DNA from: Archaeoglobales archaeon | Lineage (GTDB): Archaea > Halobacteriota > Archaeoglobi > Archaeoglobales > Archaeoglobaceae | DNA: 55,581 nt | Direction of reading: 5' to 3' | Assembly: GCA_003662995.1 (NCBI GenBank) | Contig: QMZC01000003.1 | Span: 1-55,581 of the forward strand | Part shown: positions 40,123 through 48,030 of the stretch, one piece after another | Layout: every line of letters starts with the position of its first letter | Position numbering within the stretch: position 1 is the first letter of the stretch | Notes under the pieces: generated by a model | The model's input: only the letters and a program-made list of their open reading frames with translations | The model's database searches: none | What the model was told of the DNA's origin: nothing | Translations under genes and position numbers: made by a program

Positions 40123-40822
40123 ACAAGTTCATCTTTATTTCTTTGAACTCCTTGTAGGCTTCAACAATCTCTTTACCACCTATAAATGGAATCCCGCTCT
40201 TTTCAGCGTATTCCATCGCCTTGTTCTTTGTCAAAGCTTTACCTGTTTCAGCATCGAGCATCTCACAAATGGCGACTGCTGGTGCAATTCCTGCCATCTC
40301 TGCCAATGCAACACTCAACTCGGTTTGCCCAACTCTGTTGTACGTTAAATCCTTAGCTGCCCTAAGCAACGCTACATGCCCAGGACTTCTAAATTCACTG
40401 CCCAAATCAAACTCATTGCCAACCATTACGTAATCTACAACTTCTCCAATTCTCCTTATCGTCAGTGCCCTATCGTTGTCTGTAATTCCAGTAAACGTAT
40501 CTCGGTGATTGACCCAAAGTGAGAATGATGACCTTGAATCGTATTTTATATCGTTTGCGTTGGAGATTGAGGCTATCTCTGGCAAATCTTTGCTTGCTAT
40601 CCTCAATATGTCGTGCATAAACGGCAATCTTAACTTCTCAGCAGCTATCGGATGTATTGCGACGCAAATTAACCCTCCACCATCCATTCGCATCATTGCA
40701 ATGTCTCTGGGTGTTACGTTTAATGCAGGAATGGCTATGTCCGTCTCACCCTCCCTATCATCAAAGTCGAATATCAATACCGGGTCCCCACTCCTAAATG
40801 CCCTTAATGCTTCCTCAATCAT
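40115..40822 (-). CDS. ribB: 3,4-dihydroxy-2-butanone 4-phosphate synthase
   Basis: The 235-residue protein matches archaeal RibB: the acidic loop DFDDREGETDIAIPA (about 19-33), MRMDGGGLICVAIHP, a FTGITDNDRALTIRRIGE segment and SEFRSPGHVALLRA. It converts ribulose 5-phosphate to the four-carbon riboflavin precursor. Its start overlaps the riboflavin kinase stop by four bases, forming a flavin operon. No GTP cyclohydrolase II domain is fused, as usual in archaea. Confidence 0.95.
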   Translation of the reverse strand: MIEEALRAFRSGDPVLIFDFDDREGETDIAIPALNVTPRDIAMMRMDGGGLICVAIHPIAAEKLRLPFMHDILRIASKDLPEIASISNANDIKYDSRSSFSLWVNHRDTFTGITDNDRALTIRRIGEVVDYVMVGNEFDLGSEFRSPGHVALLRAAKDLTYNRVGQTELSVALAEMAGIAPAVAICEMLDAETGKALTKNKAMEYAEKSGIPFIGGKEIVEAYKEFKEIKMNLFI

Positions 40823-41481
40823 AGGTACACCTCCACTTCAACAAAATCTCCGTCTTTTATTCCATAATCTCTAAGCTTTACTGGAGCTATTACCTCCAAA
40901 ACATCTGAAGGGTAGTGTGTTCTCTTTGGCAGAACAACAGCCCCTTCAACACCATTTACCTTGCACTTAAACGCCTTGACGTCTCCAAAAGTTCTGTCAG
41001 GCGTTTTAAAACCTTCAATTAAAATTCCCTCTTCTTCATCCAGCCTACGTCTAAAGTAAAGTTGCTCTTTGGGTATCTTCAAATTTAACGTTCCGGGATA
41101 TGGATCAAAACCTAACTTCTCAACAAACTGCTTTTTGTAGCCGTCGAGGGAAACGTAATATCTCCCTTCACCAACTCCACTGAAAACCTTACCCTTTATT
41201 GTAATAACTTCACCCTCCTCGAATATCTTCTTGTAGTCTAAATATTCCTTATACAACTTCCTCTTCCCTTTCTCCGTAATGACTATAAACTGTCCATCTT
41301 TTGTTAGCGTTCGCTCGATTAGTTCGTCACTCTCCAAATCCTTCAGCTTCCTTGCAGCAGTCTGCAAGCTTTGGTTTATCTTGTCCGCCAACTCTTTTGA
41401 GCTAATCTTCAACACCTTTTTTGATGCGTTCATTAACGCCAACTGTTTCAACACTTCAAGCATCTCATTTATGAGAAACAT
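40819..41481 (-). CDS. ribK: CTP-dependent riboflavin kinase with N-terminal HTH
   Basis: The 220-residue protein has an N-terminal winged helix (about 1-85, KISSKELADKINQSLQTAARKLKDLE) and a C-terminal DUF120 riboflavin kinase domain with KGKVFSGVGEGRYYVSLDGY, DPYPGTLNL and PKRTHYPSDVLEVIAP. Archaeal RibK phosphorylates riboflavin with CTP; the fused form (RbkR) also regulates riboflavin genes. An internal ATG at 41463 is an alternative start. The 91-base gap to the element C integrase is AT-rich with dyads near the start, possible self-operators. Confidence 0.93.
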   Translation of the reverse strand: MFLINEMLEVLKQLALMNASKKVLKISSKELADKINQSLQTAARKLKDLESDELIERTLTKDGQFIVITEKGKRKLYKEYLDYKKIFEEGEVITIKGKVFSGVGEGRYYVSLDGYKKQFVEKLGFDPYPGTLNLKIPKEQLYFRRRLDEEEGILIEGFKTPDRTFGDVKAFKCKVNGVEGAVVLPKRTHYPSDVLEVIAPVKLRDYGIKDGDFVEVEVYL

Positions 41482-41572
41482 CTCATGAAATAAAAAAGTT
41501 TTGGAATTTATTTATTCAGATAAATCATGACAGTGGTTAAATTTATTTTTTTATTAGTGTTTAATAAGGTTA

Positions 41573-42697
41573 ATGGTTAAGCAAAGACATGCACAAAAGA
41601 GAGCAATTCACTTATTCTTTAATGAGTTTTTGAAAAAGCCTGTTAATGAAGTAATAAAGGAAGTTGAGGAGTTTAGAGAGAAATCAAAAAGAGATTATGG
41701 TTTTCTGGAAGATTTAATACTTAAGTTTTACGAGTATTGTTATTATGAGCTTGGATTAGAACCAGATTCAGCAAAAACCTATGCTATTGAGGTTAGAGGC
41801 TATTTTTCAAAGATAGGCTTTGCTGTTAGAAGGCTTAATTATCCAAAGCTGGAGAGGAGGAGAATTTCAGCGAAGTATGAAATAGATAGTGAAGTTGTTT
41901 ACAAACTTATTAATGTGCTTGGTGATATAAGGGACAAATTGATTGTTTTAATGAAGTTTCAAGGGGGTTTTGATAATTCCACGTTGGTGAACATTAGGTT
42001 GAGAAATCTTGTGCCTCTGAGGGACTTCTATAAGCTACAGAATGGAAATGTGATTGAGGTCATAGAGCAATTGGAGACACCATTAGTGATCTGGGGAGAG
42101 AGGCATAAGACAGGCAACCGATTCAAAACTGCTGTTGGTGAAGATTGCAAAATGATGTTGTTGAATTATTTAAGAGAAAGGCAAAGGAGGTATGAAAAAT
42201 TAACTTGGGATAGCTACGTGCTTACATCATGGAAGCCTTTGGGGGCTAAGCTTTCTTTGGTTACAATTAACACAAACATTCTGAACAAGGAAACATACAT
42301 AAATGCGGGTTTGATTACTGAAGAAGAGTTAGAGAATTATACATTCAATCCTCTAAGACCTCACGTTTTCAGAGCCTACTTTAAGTCGATTCTGAAGGCT
42401 AAGGGAGTAAATGATGATATTGTTGATTATATGGCTGGACACCGAACAAAACATAATGGGGCTTATGATCTTTATTCGGATGATGAAATAAGGCAAGCAT
42501 GGCTTAAGGCTGAGGATGAGTTTACAGTTTTAGGAGAGGCTAAAGTTAAAAAAATAGCTGAGAAAGAGGCAGAGAAAAAATATAAGTCTGAGTTGGAAGC
42601 TTTGAAAAGGGAAATGGAGGAGTTAAAGCAGATTTTGCTAAGGGGTTATGAGATTAAAAGGGAGATTGAAGGAAAGTTGAATAAAGTAAAAAAATAA
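41573..42697 (+). CDS. Tyrosine recombinase/integrase of element C
   Basis: The 374-residue protein has a core-binding domain (1-110) and a diverged catalytic domain with PHVFRAYFKSILKAKG (HxxR equivalent), VDYMAGHRT and a candidate tyrosine in HNGAYDLYSDDEIRQAW; the first catalytic arginine is less clear. A C-terminal coiled coil (about 320-374) follows. It resembles archaeal plasmid/virus integrases and is unrelated in detail to the two zinc-ribbon integrases. It marks the left side of element C; its att site was not found. Confidence 0.85.
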   Translation: MVKQRHAQKRAIHLFFNEFLKKPVNEVIKEVEEFREKSKRDYGFLEDLILKFYEYCYYELGLEPDSAKTYAIEVRGYFSKIGFAVRRLNYPKLERRRISAKYEIDSEVVYKLINVLGDIRDKLIVLMKFQGGFDNSTLVNIRLRNLVPLRDFYKLQNGNVIEVIEQLETPLVIWGERHKTGNRFKTAVGEDCKMMLLNYLRERQRRYEKLTWDSYVLTSWKPLGAKLSLVTINTNILNKETYINAGLITEEELENYTFNPLRPHVFRAYFKSILKAKGVNDDIVDYMAGHRTKHNGAYDLYSDDEIRQAWLKAEDEFTVLGEAKVKKIAEKEAEKKYKSELEALKREMEELKQILLRGYEIKREIEGKLNKVKK

Positions 42698-42788
42698 TTA
42701 ATCTATAAAATCCTATTACTATCGTTTTACAGTCAAAGTTTAAATAGCTGTAAAAAGAATTAACTGCTACCTCAAGGAGGCGATATAA

Positions 42789-43058
42789 ATGGCTTTGTTG
42801 GATGAAGAATTGAAAGATTATCGTTTTAGAGCCGTAATCAAAACTGGAAACAAAGATTTTGCAGTTAAAACGGATGCGAGAAAGATTGCTTTGAAGAATA
42901 ACATTTCAAAACGTGGAACGTTGTATAAGCTTGAGTTTGAACAGATCCAAATTGAGATTGGTGAAGATCTGATGGCTGAGTTGTGGGAATTGTTAGTTTA
43001 CATGCTGCCTGAGAAAGTAGTGAGAAAGACGATGGAGGAATGCTTTAGTTATTGTTGA
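42789..43058 (+). CDS. Hypothetical protein (89 aa)
   Basis: ATG 42789 follows AAGGAGGCGAT, with a TATA-like TTTAAATAGC about 50 bases upstream. The product is alpha/beta, ending in a helix with cysteines (EECFSYC). No family recognised. It precedes a RelBE module by 56 bases. Confidence 0.55.
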   Translation: MALLDEELKDYRFRAVIKTGNKDFAVKTDARKIALKNNISKRGTLYKLEFEQIQIEIGEDLMAELWELLVYMLPEKVVRKTMEECFSYC

Positions 43059-43114
43059 GAAAAGTATTTAACTTTTTAAAAGGAAAAATAGTCAATTAAC
43101 AGGCGAGGGGGAAC

Positions 43115-43339
43115 ATGTCTTTAAAAGTTTTGATTGACATTATAGAGGACATTGAAGCGTTTATTAGTAGGCTGGAAAAAAGGAAAGAGGAGCTTGAAGA
43201 GTTGAAAGACGAGTTGTTAATCTATAGCGATGAAAAGTTCATGGAAAGTATCAGAAAAGGATTAAAGGATTTGGAAGAGGGCAAATTTAAAAGATGTGAG
43301 AGCATTGATGACGTAAGGGCTGTTTTTGATGAGTTATAA
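43115..43339 (+). CDS. RelB-like antitoxin (74 aa)
   Basis: The 74-residue protein is a coiled-coil antitoxin (IEAFISRLEKRKEELEELKDE, then KFMESIRKGLKDLEEGK), overlapping the RelE-like toxin gene by 11 bases. The KFMESI-x3-LKDLEEG pattern recurs in the antitoxin at 43719. The start follows GGCGAGGGGG. Confidence 0.75.
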   Translation: MSLKVLIDIIEDIEAFISRLEKRKEELEELKDELLIYSDEKFMESIRKGLKDLEEGKFKRCESIDDVRAVFDEL

Positions 43340-43586
43340 AGCTGATTTTTCAGATGAATTTCTCAAGACGGCGAGTAAATTAAAAAAGAAGGATAAAACA
43401 ACCTTTAAGAGATTAACACTAAAAATTGAAGAGATACTTAAGAATCCTGAGCACCACAAACCCATCAAAGGTGAGATGAAGGGATTAAGGAGGGCACATA
43501 TAGGCTCTTTTGTGATAGTTTTTAAAGTTGAAGGAGAATATGTTAAATTTGTTGCTTTTAAGCATCATAACAAAGCGTATAAGTAA
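43329..43586 (+). CDS. RelE/ParE-family toxin (85 aa)
   Basis: ATG 43329 is inside the antitoxin end. The sequence has the RelE pattern: SDEFLKTASKLKKKDKTTFKRL, NPEHHKPIKGEMKGLRRAHIGSFVIVFKV and a C-terminal FKHHNKAYK. RelE toxins cleave mRNA on the ribosome. The R/H and C-terminal tyrosine positions needed for activity are present. The 132 bases downstream contain only a short possible gene remnant. Confidence 0.85.
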   Translation: MSYKADFSDEFLKTASKLKKKDKTTFKRLTLKIEEILKNPEHHKPIKGEMKGLRRAHIGSFVIVFKVEGEYVKFVAFKHHNKAYK

Positions 43587-43718
43587 TTGGTTGAGTAGTA
43601 GGGCGTTGAGATTTTACTTCCAAAAGATGCTAAGCTGACAGAGTTTATTCTAAAGCTTTGAAGGTGAGAGTTGAGGGTTAACGAATATCTTTATAAATAC
43701 TAGATTTAATTGATTACT

Positions 43719-43916
43719 ATGCAAGCAATTGAGAGCAAAAACATACTTCAAGAACTAAAAGAGTTGAGAGACAAGCTTGATTCTATTATTGAGACTCTTG
43801 AGATTATGGCTGATGAAGAATTGATGGAGTCTATAAAGAGGGGAATGGAGCAAGCAGAGAAGGGAGAAGGAAGAGATTTTGATGAATTTCTTAAAGAATT
43901 AGGGTTATCTGATTAA
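43719..43916 (+). CDS. Antitoxin-like protein (65 aa)
   Basis: ATG 43719 lies about 28 bases after TTTATAAATAC, so it is probably leaderless. The helical protein (LKELRDKLDSIIETLEIMADEELMESIKRGMEQAEKGEG) is a paralogue of the antitoxin at 43115. Its stop overlaps the convergent RelE-like toxin by four bases, so the pair is arranged tail-to-tail rather than as an operon. Confidence 0.65.
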   Translation: MQAIESKNILQELKELRDKLDSIIETLEIMADEELMESIKRGMEQAEKGEGRDFDEFLKELGLSD

Positions 43917-44173
43917 TACAATTTATCTCTATGTTCAACAAAGATTAGCCAAATTTCTTTCTTGTCCTCTTTGATTGTGTAAATAATTCTATATTTGCCC
44001 ACATGTAATGACCTACAACCTGAATATTCATAAGAAAGAGGTTTACCGGAATAGGGAATTTCTGAAAGCTTTTTAATGGCTTTGGCTAATTTCTCGGCTA
44101 GAGGTTTATCTTTTTTTGTTAAGTCTTTGAAGGCTTTTTCGAATTCAGGAGTTGCTATGATTTTGTAGGGCAT
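43913..44173 (-). CDS. RelE-family toxin on the opposite strand (86 aa)
   Basis: The protein has the RelE fold signature: TPEFEKAFKDLTKKDKPLAEKL, YSGKPLSYEYSGCRSLHVGKYRIIYTI and a C-terminal EHRDKLY. It is complete. Its probable antitoxin is the convergent gene at 43719-43916; no antitoxin lies upstream on its own strand, where the 44208-44317 repeats are found instead. Confidence 0.82.
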   Translation of the reverse strand: MPYKIIATPEFEKAFKDLTKKDKPLAEKLAKAIKKLSEIPYSGKPLSYEYSGCRSLHVGKYRIIYTIKEDKKEIWLIFVEHRDKLY

Positions 44174-44207
44174 GGAGCTTTTTGAATTTGGGGATATTTA
44201 AAAATGC

Positions 44208-44317
44208 GTTGACGATGATAGGAGTCAACTCTGTTAATTTCTTGGCAATAGCAGGAAAATTTAATTTATGTTACAAGTTGACGATGATATGAGTCAACGT
44301 CAAAGGTCCTATCATCG
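44208..44317. repeat. Two 22-bp GTTGAC...GTCAAC repeats plus an inverted third copy
   Basis: The units at 44208-44229 and 44277-44298 differ by one base, each being a dyad GTTGAC-N10-GTCAAC. A third piece CCTATCATCG (44308-44317) is the reverse complement of CGATGATAGG in unit one. They lie upstream of the minus-strand RelE gene in a 339-base gap (44174-44512) with no supported gene. Likely operators, a recombination or replication site. Confidence 0.55.
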
Positions 44318-44512
44318 CCGGCTTCGAGCCCGCATAGACAATGCAGATTATTTGAGTTATTTGTTGAGATATATGAATAGAACGATTAATTCTACCGCTA
44401 ATATTATGCCTGTTATATAGAGGATCCATCTAACCACTCTTGTGAGCATTTAGTCTCCCTCCTTTGAATTTTTAACGGGCTTATCAGATTCTTTTAGGTG
44501 ATTGAGTATTTA

Positions 44513-44977
44513 TTATCTCTTTAGTTTGTATTTTTGGAGATTACTCTCTTTTTTTAGTTGAATTTTTAAGTTTCGTTGTTTGAATCGTACTTCAAATTCA
44601 TCAAAAAATCCTACTCTTCCGAGAAGTGGGGGGACTTCGGCGTTAGGATCGATCAATATTGCAATTGGAATTCTAAAAGTGTATTTTTCTCTTTTCTTTG
44701 AAACTTCAATAAAAATGGTATCGTAAATAACATTTGTAACTCCACCTATACCACGAGTTTCTTCAAGTTTGGAATCGTCAATTTTACTGAGATCAAATCC
44801 AAGTAATTCTGCCAAATCCCTTGGAATTAAAGATATATCGGCTCCTGAATCAACAAGTGCAATAACGTTTATAGGTTCTAAACTGGAATCTTTTGGGTAA
44901 AAAAGAATGGGAATTGAGGGAGTATAATGGACAGAGCCATCAGGATATTCTATTGGCTTGTATTTGAAAGTAATCAT
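44513..44977 (-). CDS. Retropepsin-like aspartyl protease (154 aa)
   Basis: The active-site motif ALVDSGADISLIPRDLAELLG (about 40-60) gives the D-S-G triad of retropepsin-like proteases, followed by a flap-like GIGG and hydrophobic-hydrophobic-G (PLLGRVGFFDEF) near the end. One-domain forms act as dimers. It lies five bases after a DUF5678 gene, a pairing common in archaea. Role unknown. Confidence 0.8.
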   Translation of the reverse strand: MITFKYKPIEYPDGSVHYTPSIPILFYPKDSSLEPINVIALVDSGADISLIPRDLAELLGFDLSKIDDSKLEETRGIGGVTNVIYDTIFIEVSKKREKYTFRIPIAILIDPNAEVPPLLGRVGFFDEFEVRFKQRNLKIQLKKESNLQKYKLKR

Positions 44978-44982
44978 AAATA

Positions 44983-45213
44983 TTAGAAAATTAAAGTTCT
45001 CTCCTTTGGTATCTTTGCTAAGAGTGGTTTCTTGCTTGGGTATTTCTTTTTAGCTTCTTCATAAACTTCTTTTGCATTTTTACCGTATGATGCAATTTCA
45101 TCATCTACAATAGCAATCCAGTATCCTATGTACTTCGATAAATCAGTATTAAGGTAGTAGGTGTAAGAATCAATAATTTTTGATTTTGCTGGCATTTTTA
45201 TCACCTGTGTCAT
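44983..45213 (-). CDS. DUF5678-like protein (76 aa)
   Basis: The C-terminal half has DLSKYIGYWIAIVDDEIASYGKNAKEVYEEAKKKYP, matching the DUF5678 pattern of a small beta-hairpin and helix. ATG 45213 is inside a TCACCTG context on the plus strand, giving AGGTGATAAAA before it. Co-transcribed with the aspartyl protease. Confidence 0.7.
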   Translation of the reverse strand: MTQVIKMPAKSKIIDSYTYYLNTDLSKYIGYWIAIVDDEIASYGKNAKEVYEEAKKKYPSKKPLLAKIPKERTLIF

Positions 45214-45278
45214 ACTCTATGTTATATTATGGTATATAAACATATTGAGTTTTATCAGCAATTTTGCACTTTTAATTG

Positions 45279-45413
45279 CTATTTTTGTAATTCACTAAAT
45301 AAATTTATCAGGCTCTTTCGGCATCCAGAATGGTATTTTTTGAATTCTTTTTCCATTTCTTCTATGTGTTTAACAATTTTCTTACCTAAAGGGGTCAATT
45401 CATAAGCTTTTGA
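45279..45413 (-). pseudogene. Truncated, frameshifted copy of a winged-helix regulator
   Basis: Reading the minus strand, AYELTPLGKKIVKHIEEMEKEF closely matches the C-terminal part of the regulator at 46859-47218. The copy lacks the N-terminal DNA-binding part and is frameshifted afterwards (PKEPDKFI remains visible in a second frame). It is a duplication relic in a 224-base gap between genes. Confidence 0.65.
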
Positions 45414-45437
45414 TAAATTTCTATCAAATATCCTCAG

Positions 45438-45881
45438 TTAGGAATTTTTTAATGTGTTCAATCTTCTGCTTTTGCCGATAAGTGCCTTTAATAATCTTTC
45501 AAACTTATCAAGTCTTAAATGTATAATTTTATGCAGTTCGTATGGATCATTGGGTAATCCAAAATCTCTTAGATCGGTTCCGACTTCTTTTGTAGCAGTA
45601 ATAATCCAATCTTCAAGTTTTGGGCATATAACAACTGTTTGATTTCTATTTTTATTATCAATTAAAAGTTTCACATCATTTTCTTCGGCAAGTAGTTCTA
45701 GTCTCTTAAGATAATTGGGTTGAGTACTATATGGATCTTCGTCAATCAAACCTTTAGAATTTCTATTTTTGCTAAGTTTTTTGCATACATCTCCTTTGCC
45801 GCTAGCATGAGTTATTTTCTTTCTCGGAATGCCAAGCATTTTAGCGAGAGTTGTTTCTGGGTAGCATTCCACATAGAGCAA
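45438..45881 (-). CDS. Toprim-like partner of the AAA ATPase (147 aa)
   Basis: The protein begins LYVECYPETTLAKMLG (an early conserved glutamate, as in Toprim E) and later has LLIDNKNR and EDWIITATKEVG, resembling small Toprim/DUF3226-type proteins encoded after OLD-like ATPases. It starts two bases after the broken ATPase. Together they resemble Gabija/OLD-like or septu-like pairs, but the family is uncertain. Confidence 0.45.
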   Translation of the reverse strand: MLYVECYPETTLAKMLGIPRKKITHASGKGDVCKKLSKNRNSKGLIDEDPYSTQPNYLKRLELLAEENDVKLLIDNKNRNQTVVICPKLEDWIITATKEVGTDLRDFGLPNDPYELHKIIHLRLDKFERLLKALIGKSRRLNTLKNS

Positions 45882-45883
45882 AA

Positions 45884-46845
45884 CTACCCCTCCAAAAATC
45901 TTTCAATCTCGAAAAAGACACTTGCATCCAAATCTAAAATTTCAGATTTTTCATCGTCAGAAAGAGGTTTAATCTTAGTCTGATAGTCTTCAAAATAGGT
46001 GATAAAAACCTGTATGTCTTTTGTAGGAGTTTTTTCCAAGAGTGAAAGCAGTAAGTAAGGGTTATAGGTAGATATAAAATACTGATTGGATCTATCGAGT
46101 GCTATCCTCTCTGCAAGGAATTTGGTGTAAAATGGAAAGGAGTTGGCTTCTGGTTCTTCGAAAATAAGGATTGAGTCTTTATTTGTTTCAATTGCTGCTA
46201 AATAGAATATGATTCTTTGCATTGTATCGGAAAGTAAGTGTAGGGGTAAGAAACTATTAACCCGAAAATTTCTTTTTGGATCTCAATAATTTTCTCAACA
46301 GGCTTAACAACCAATTTAAGCCCAAATTTGTTTAACAGCTCATAAGCATCTTTTCGAACTTCTGTATTTGTGAGCAAAATTGTTAAAAGATTATCGCCAT
46401 GTGGTGGATAAAGGAAATTGGGTTCAGTTCTTGGGAATTGAGTCATTATTTGGAATTTATAGAACTTGAATGGAGGAATAGTTACTTTTCTTTTAGCACT
46501 ACTTAAACCGCCACTAGGATTGAGGGTTGCAACATGTTCTTTATTGCAAGTCACTTCAAAATTATTTCCTATTGATTTGATCTGAATAGTGTCCCCATTA
46601 AATTTGAAATAGATGTCATTGCTTATATTCATATCATAGTATAGATTAATCATATTCTCAAATCTTATGAAATTTTTAAGAGAGTACTCGTTATCTAAGA
46701 AGGACAAAAAACCCAAACTCTCTAAGATGTTCGACTTACCTGTATTTGGCTCGCCAATGAAGACGTTAATCTTTTTACAATCTAATTTTAGATGTTTGAT
46801 GGATTTGAAGTTTTTAATTTCAAGATTTTTTATCATTTTTGTCAA
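45884..46845 (-). pseudogene. Frameshifted OLD/AAA-type ATPase
   Basis: A TTG start at 46845 after AAGGAGGTG begins NFKSIKHLKLDCKKINVFIGEPNTGKSN, with Walker A GEPNTGKS (about 32-39). The frame ends near 46198, while a second frame to 45884 carries the rest: FLPLHLLSDTMQRIIFYL, Walker B ILIFEEPEAN and FISTYNPYLLLSL. The two overlap around 46255 (ACCCG...), where a one-base change joins them into a ~315-aa ATPase. As read it is broken, so the cassette with the Toprim-like gene may be inactive unless this is sequence error. Confidence 0.65.
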
Positions 46846-46858
46846 TTTCTACACCTCC

Positions 46859-47218
46859 TTAATCTTTGTCTAATAACTCATTAATAAATTTATCAGGTTC
46901 TTTAGGTAACCCCTTATGATACTTCTCAAACTCTTTTTCCATTTCTTCTATGTGTCTAACAATTTTCTTACCTAAAGGAGTTAGTTCATAAGCCTTTGAG
47001 CCTGTTGGAGTGTCATGGATAACCGTGATTTGGATTAAGCCTAAATTAAGGAGTTCTCTAATGCTGTGGTAGAGGTCTTTTTTATAGAGAGATTTTTCCA
47101 AATCACTCCATTTTTTTGGATTGTCTTTTAATGAGAGTAAGACTTTAAGATTAGATTTTTTAGATAGGCGTTTAAGTAGGTTGTATTTTCTTTCCACATT
47201 TAATTTTTTTAGTTCCAT
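46859..47218 (-). CDS. Winged-helix transcription regulator (119 aa)
   Basis: The protein has a winged helix (LLKRLSKKSNLKVLLSLK, WSDLEKSLYKKDLYHSIRELLNLGLIQI) and the wing/tail YELTPLGKKIVRHIEEMEKEF. It is divergent from the small regulator at 47322 across a 103-base region with repeated ACTAACCAAA/GGTTAGT words. A truncated copy is at 45279 and a distant paralogue at 48031. Confidence 0.75.
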   Translation of the reverse strand: MELKKLNVERKYNLLKRLSKKSNLKVLLSLKDNPKKWSDLEKSLYKKDLYHSIRELLNLGLIQITVIHDTPTGSKAYELTPLGKKIVRHIEEMEKEFEKYHKGLPKEPDKFINELLDKD

Positions 47219-47239
47219 ATATATTATGTTAAGTTATTA

Positions 47240-47315
47240 GAAAGACTAACCAAAGTTATTCTTTTAGAAAACTATAAATATGGTTAGTGGAAAGTATAAC
47301 TAAAGTTAGTTAGGT
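47240..47315. promoter_or_regulatory. Divergent operator/promoter region with TTAGT/ACTAA repeats
   Basis: ACTAACCAAAG (47245-47255), GGTTAGTGG (47282-47290) and TAACTAAAGTTAGTTAGG (47297-47314) surround a TATA-like ACTATAAATAT. A related word ACTAACCAAA recurs at 48391-48400, upstream of the second regulator pair. These are probable binding sites for the flanking regulators. Confidence 0.5.
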
Positions 47316-47321
47316 GGTTAC

Positions 47322-47516
47322 ATGCAAGTTAGTGGAAAAGTTCCGAATGAATGGAAACCACTAATTGAGAAAGCAATGAAGCAAATGGGCGTTGGAGATA
47401 ACTTAAGTCGTTATTTGTGGCTATTGATTTGGCAGAATCTCAACGAACTTGGACTTTTAGGAAAAAACGGGCAGGTTGTCGAACACGAAGAAAAAGTTGA
47501 GGAAGTGGTTGCATGA
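47322..47516 (+). CDS. Small DNA-binding-like protein (64 aa)
   Basis: ATG 47322 follows TAGGTGGTTAC. The helical product (VPNEWKPLIEKAMKQMGVGDNLSRYLWLLIWQNL) resembles archaeal ribbon-helix-helix proteins. Its last ~25 codons are nearly identical to DNA at 48595-48652, evidence of a duplication. Confidence 0.6.
   Translation: MQVSGKVPNEWKPLIEKAMKQMGVGDNLSRYLWLLIWQNLNELGLLGKNGQVVEHEEKVEEVVA
47454..47488. repeat. 35-bp direct repeat, copy 1 (second copy 48595-48629)
   Basis: The 35 bases beginning CTTTTAGGAAAAAACGGGCA are identical at 48595-48629, and similarity continues to about 47522 and 48660. Copy 1 encodes the tail of the 64-aa regulator. The RelBE and winged-helix genes lie between the copies. 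Confidence 0.8.
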
Positions 47517-47518
47517 CT

Positions 47519-47776
47519 TCAACGCTTGTAAACTCTGCTCCTCTTATCAACTTTGGAAACAACAACGAGCTTTTTGGAGTCATCAACTTTATAAAGAATC
47601 CTGTAATCTCCAACTCTGACCCTATAAGTGTCCTTTCTGCCCTTAATTTTCACATACCGAACAGAATATGGATTAATGAGTTCAGAGATCTTCTCTTTGA
47701 TTCTCTCGGCATCTTTCTCTGGGATCTTCTTGAGAAAATTGATAACTTTAGGGTGGATATAAACTTCGTAGCTCAT
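47519..47776 (-). CDS. relE: RelE-family toxin (85 aa)
   Basis: The protein starts MSYEVYIHPKVINFLKKIPEKDAERI and has YVKIKGRKDTYRVRVGDYRILYKV and a C-terminal KVDKRSRVYKR, the full RelE signature with catalytic basic residues. It overlaps its antitoxin by four bases. Confidence 0.88.
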   Translation of the reverse strand: MSYEVYIHPKVINFLKKIPEKDAERIKEKISELINPYSVRYVKIKGRKDTYRVRVGDYRILYKVDDSKKLVVVSKVDKRSRVYKR

Positions 47777-47988
47777 TCTTTCAAGGCTTCATCGAGCTTT
47801 TCAAGAGGTATAAAGTCTGATAAATCGTCCTTCTTGATTTTCTCCTCAACTTCTCTAAGCAATTCTTCTTCCTCTGGTGTTAAAGTTGAATCAATGAAAT
47901 CCTCTAAAAGCTCCTCAAGACGTTCAAGTCTTTCTCTCATCTCTCTGATTTCCTTAAGAACATCGGAAAGTGAAACGGTTTCTTGCAT
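47773..47988 (-). CDS. relB: RelB-like antitoxin (71 aa)
   Basis: A coiled-coil protein (VLKEIREMRERLERLEELLEDF) followed by an acidic segment LTPEEEELLREVEEKIKK and a C-terminal toxin-binding tail (DFIPLEKLDEALKE). It is upstream of and overlaps the RelE gene, a standard operon. Confidence 0.8.
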   Translation of the reverse strand: MQETVSLSDVLKEIREMRERLERLEELLEDFIDSTLTPEEEELLREVEEKIKKDDLSDFIPLEKLDEALKE

Positions 47989-48030
47989 CGATAATTGTTA
48001 CGTTGAAGAAGTTGAAAAGGGTTTCGATGA

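Noticed and set aside
43608-43661. Short plus-strand frame ending LLPKDAKLTEFILKL
   Set aside because: It looks like the 3' end of a lost gene, but it follows a stop codon, has no start and is too short to identify.
44305-44340. tRNA-like T-arm (GGCTTCGAGCCC)
   Set aside because: The flanking bases do not form acceptor, D or anticodon stems on either strand; likely a chance hairpin near the dyad repeats.
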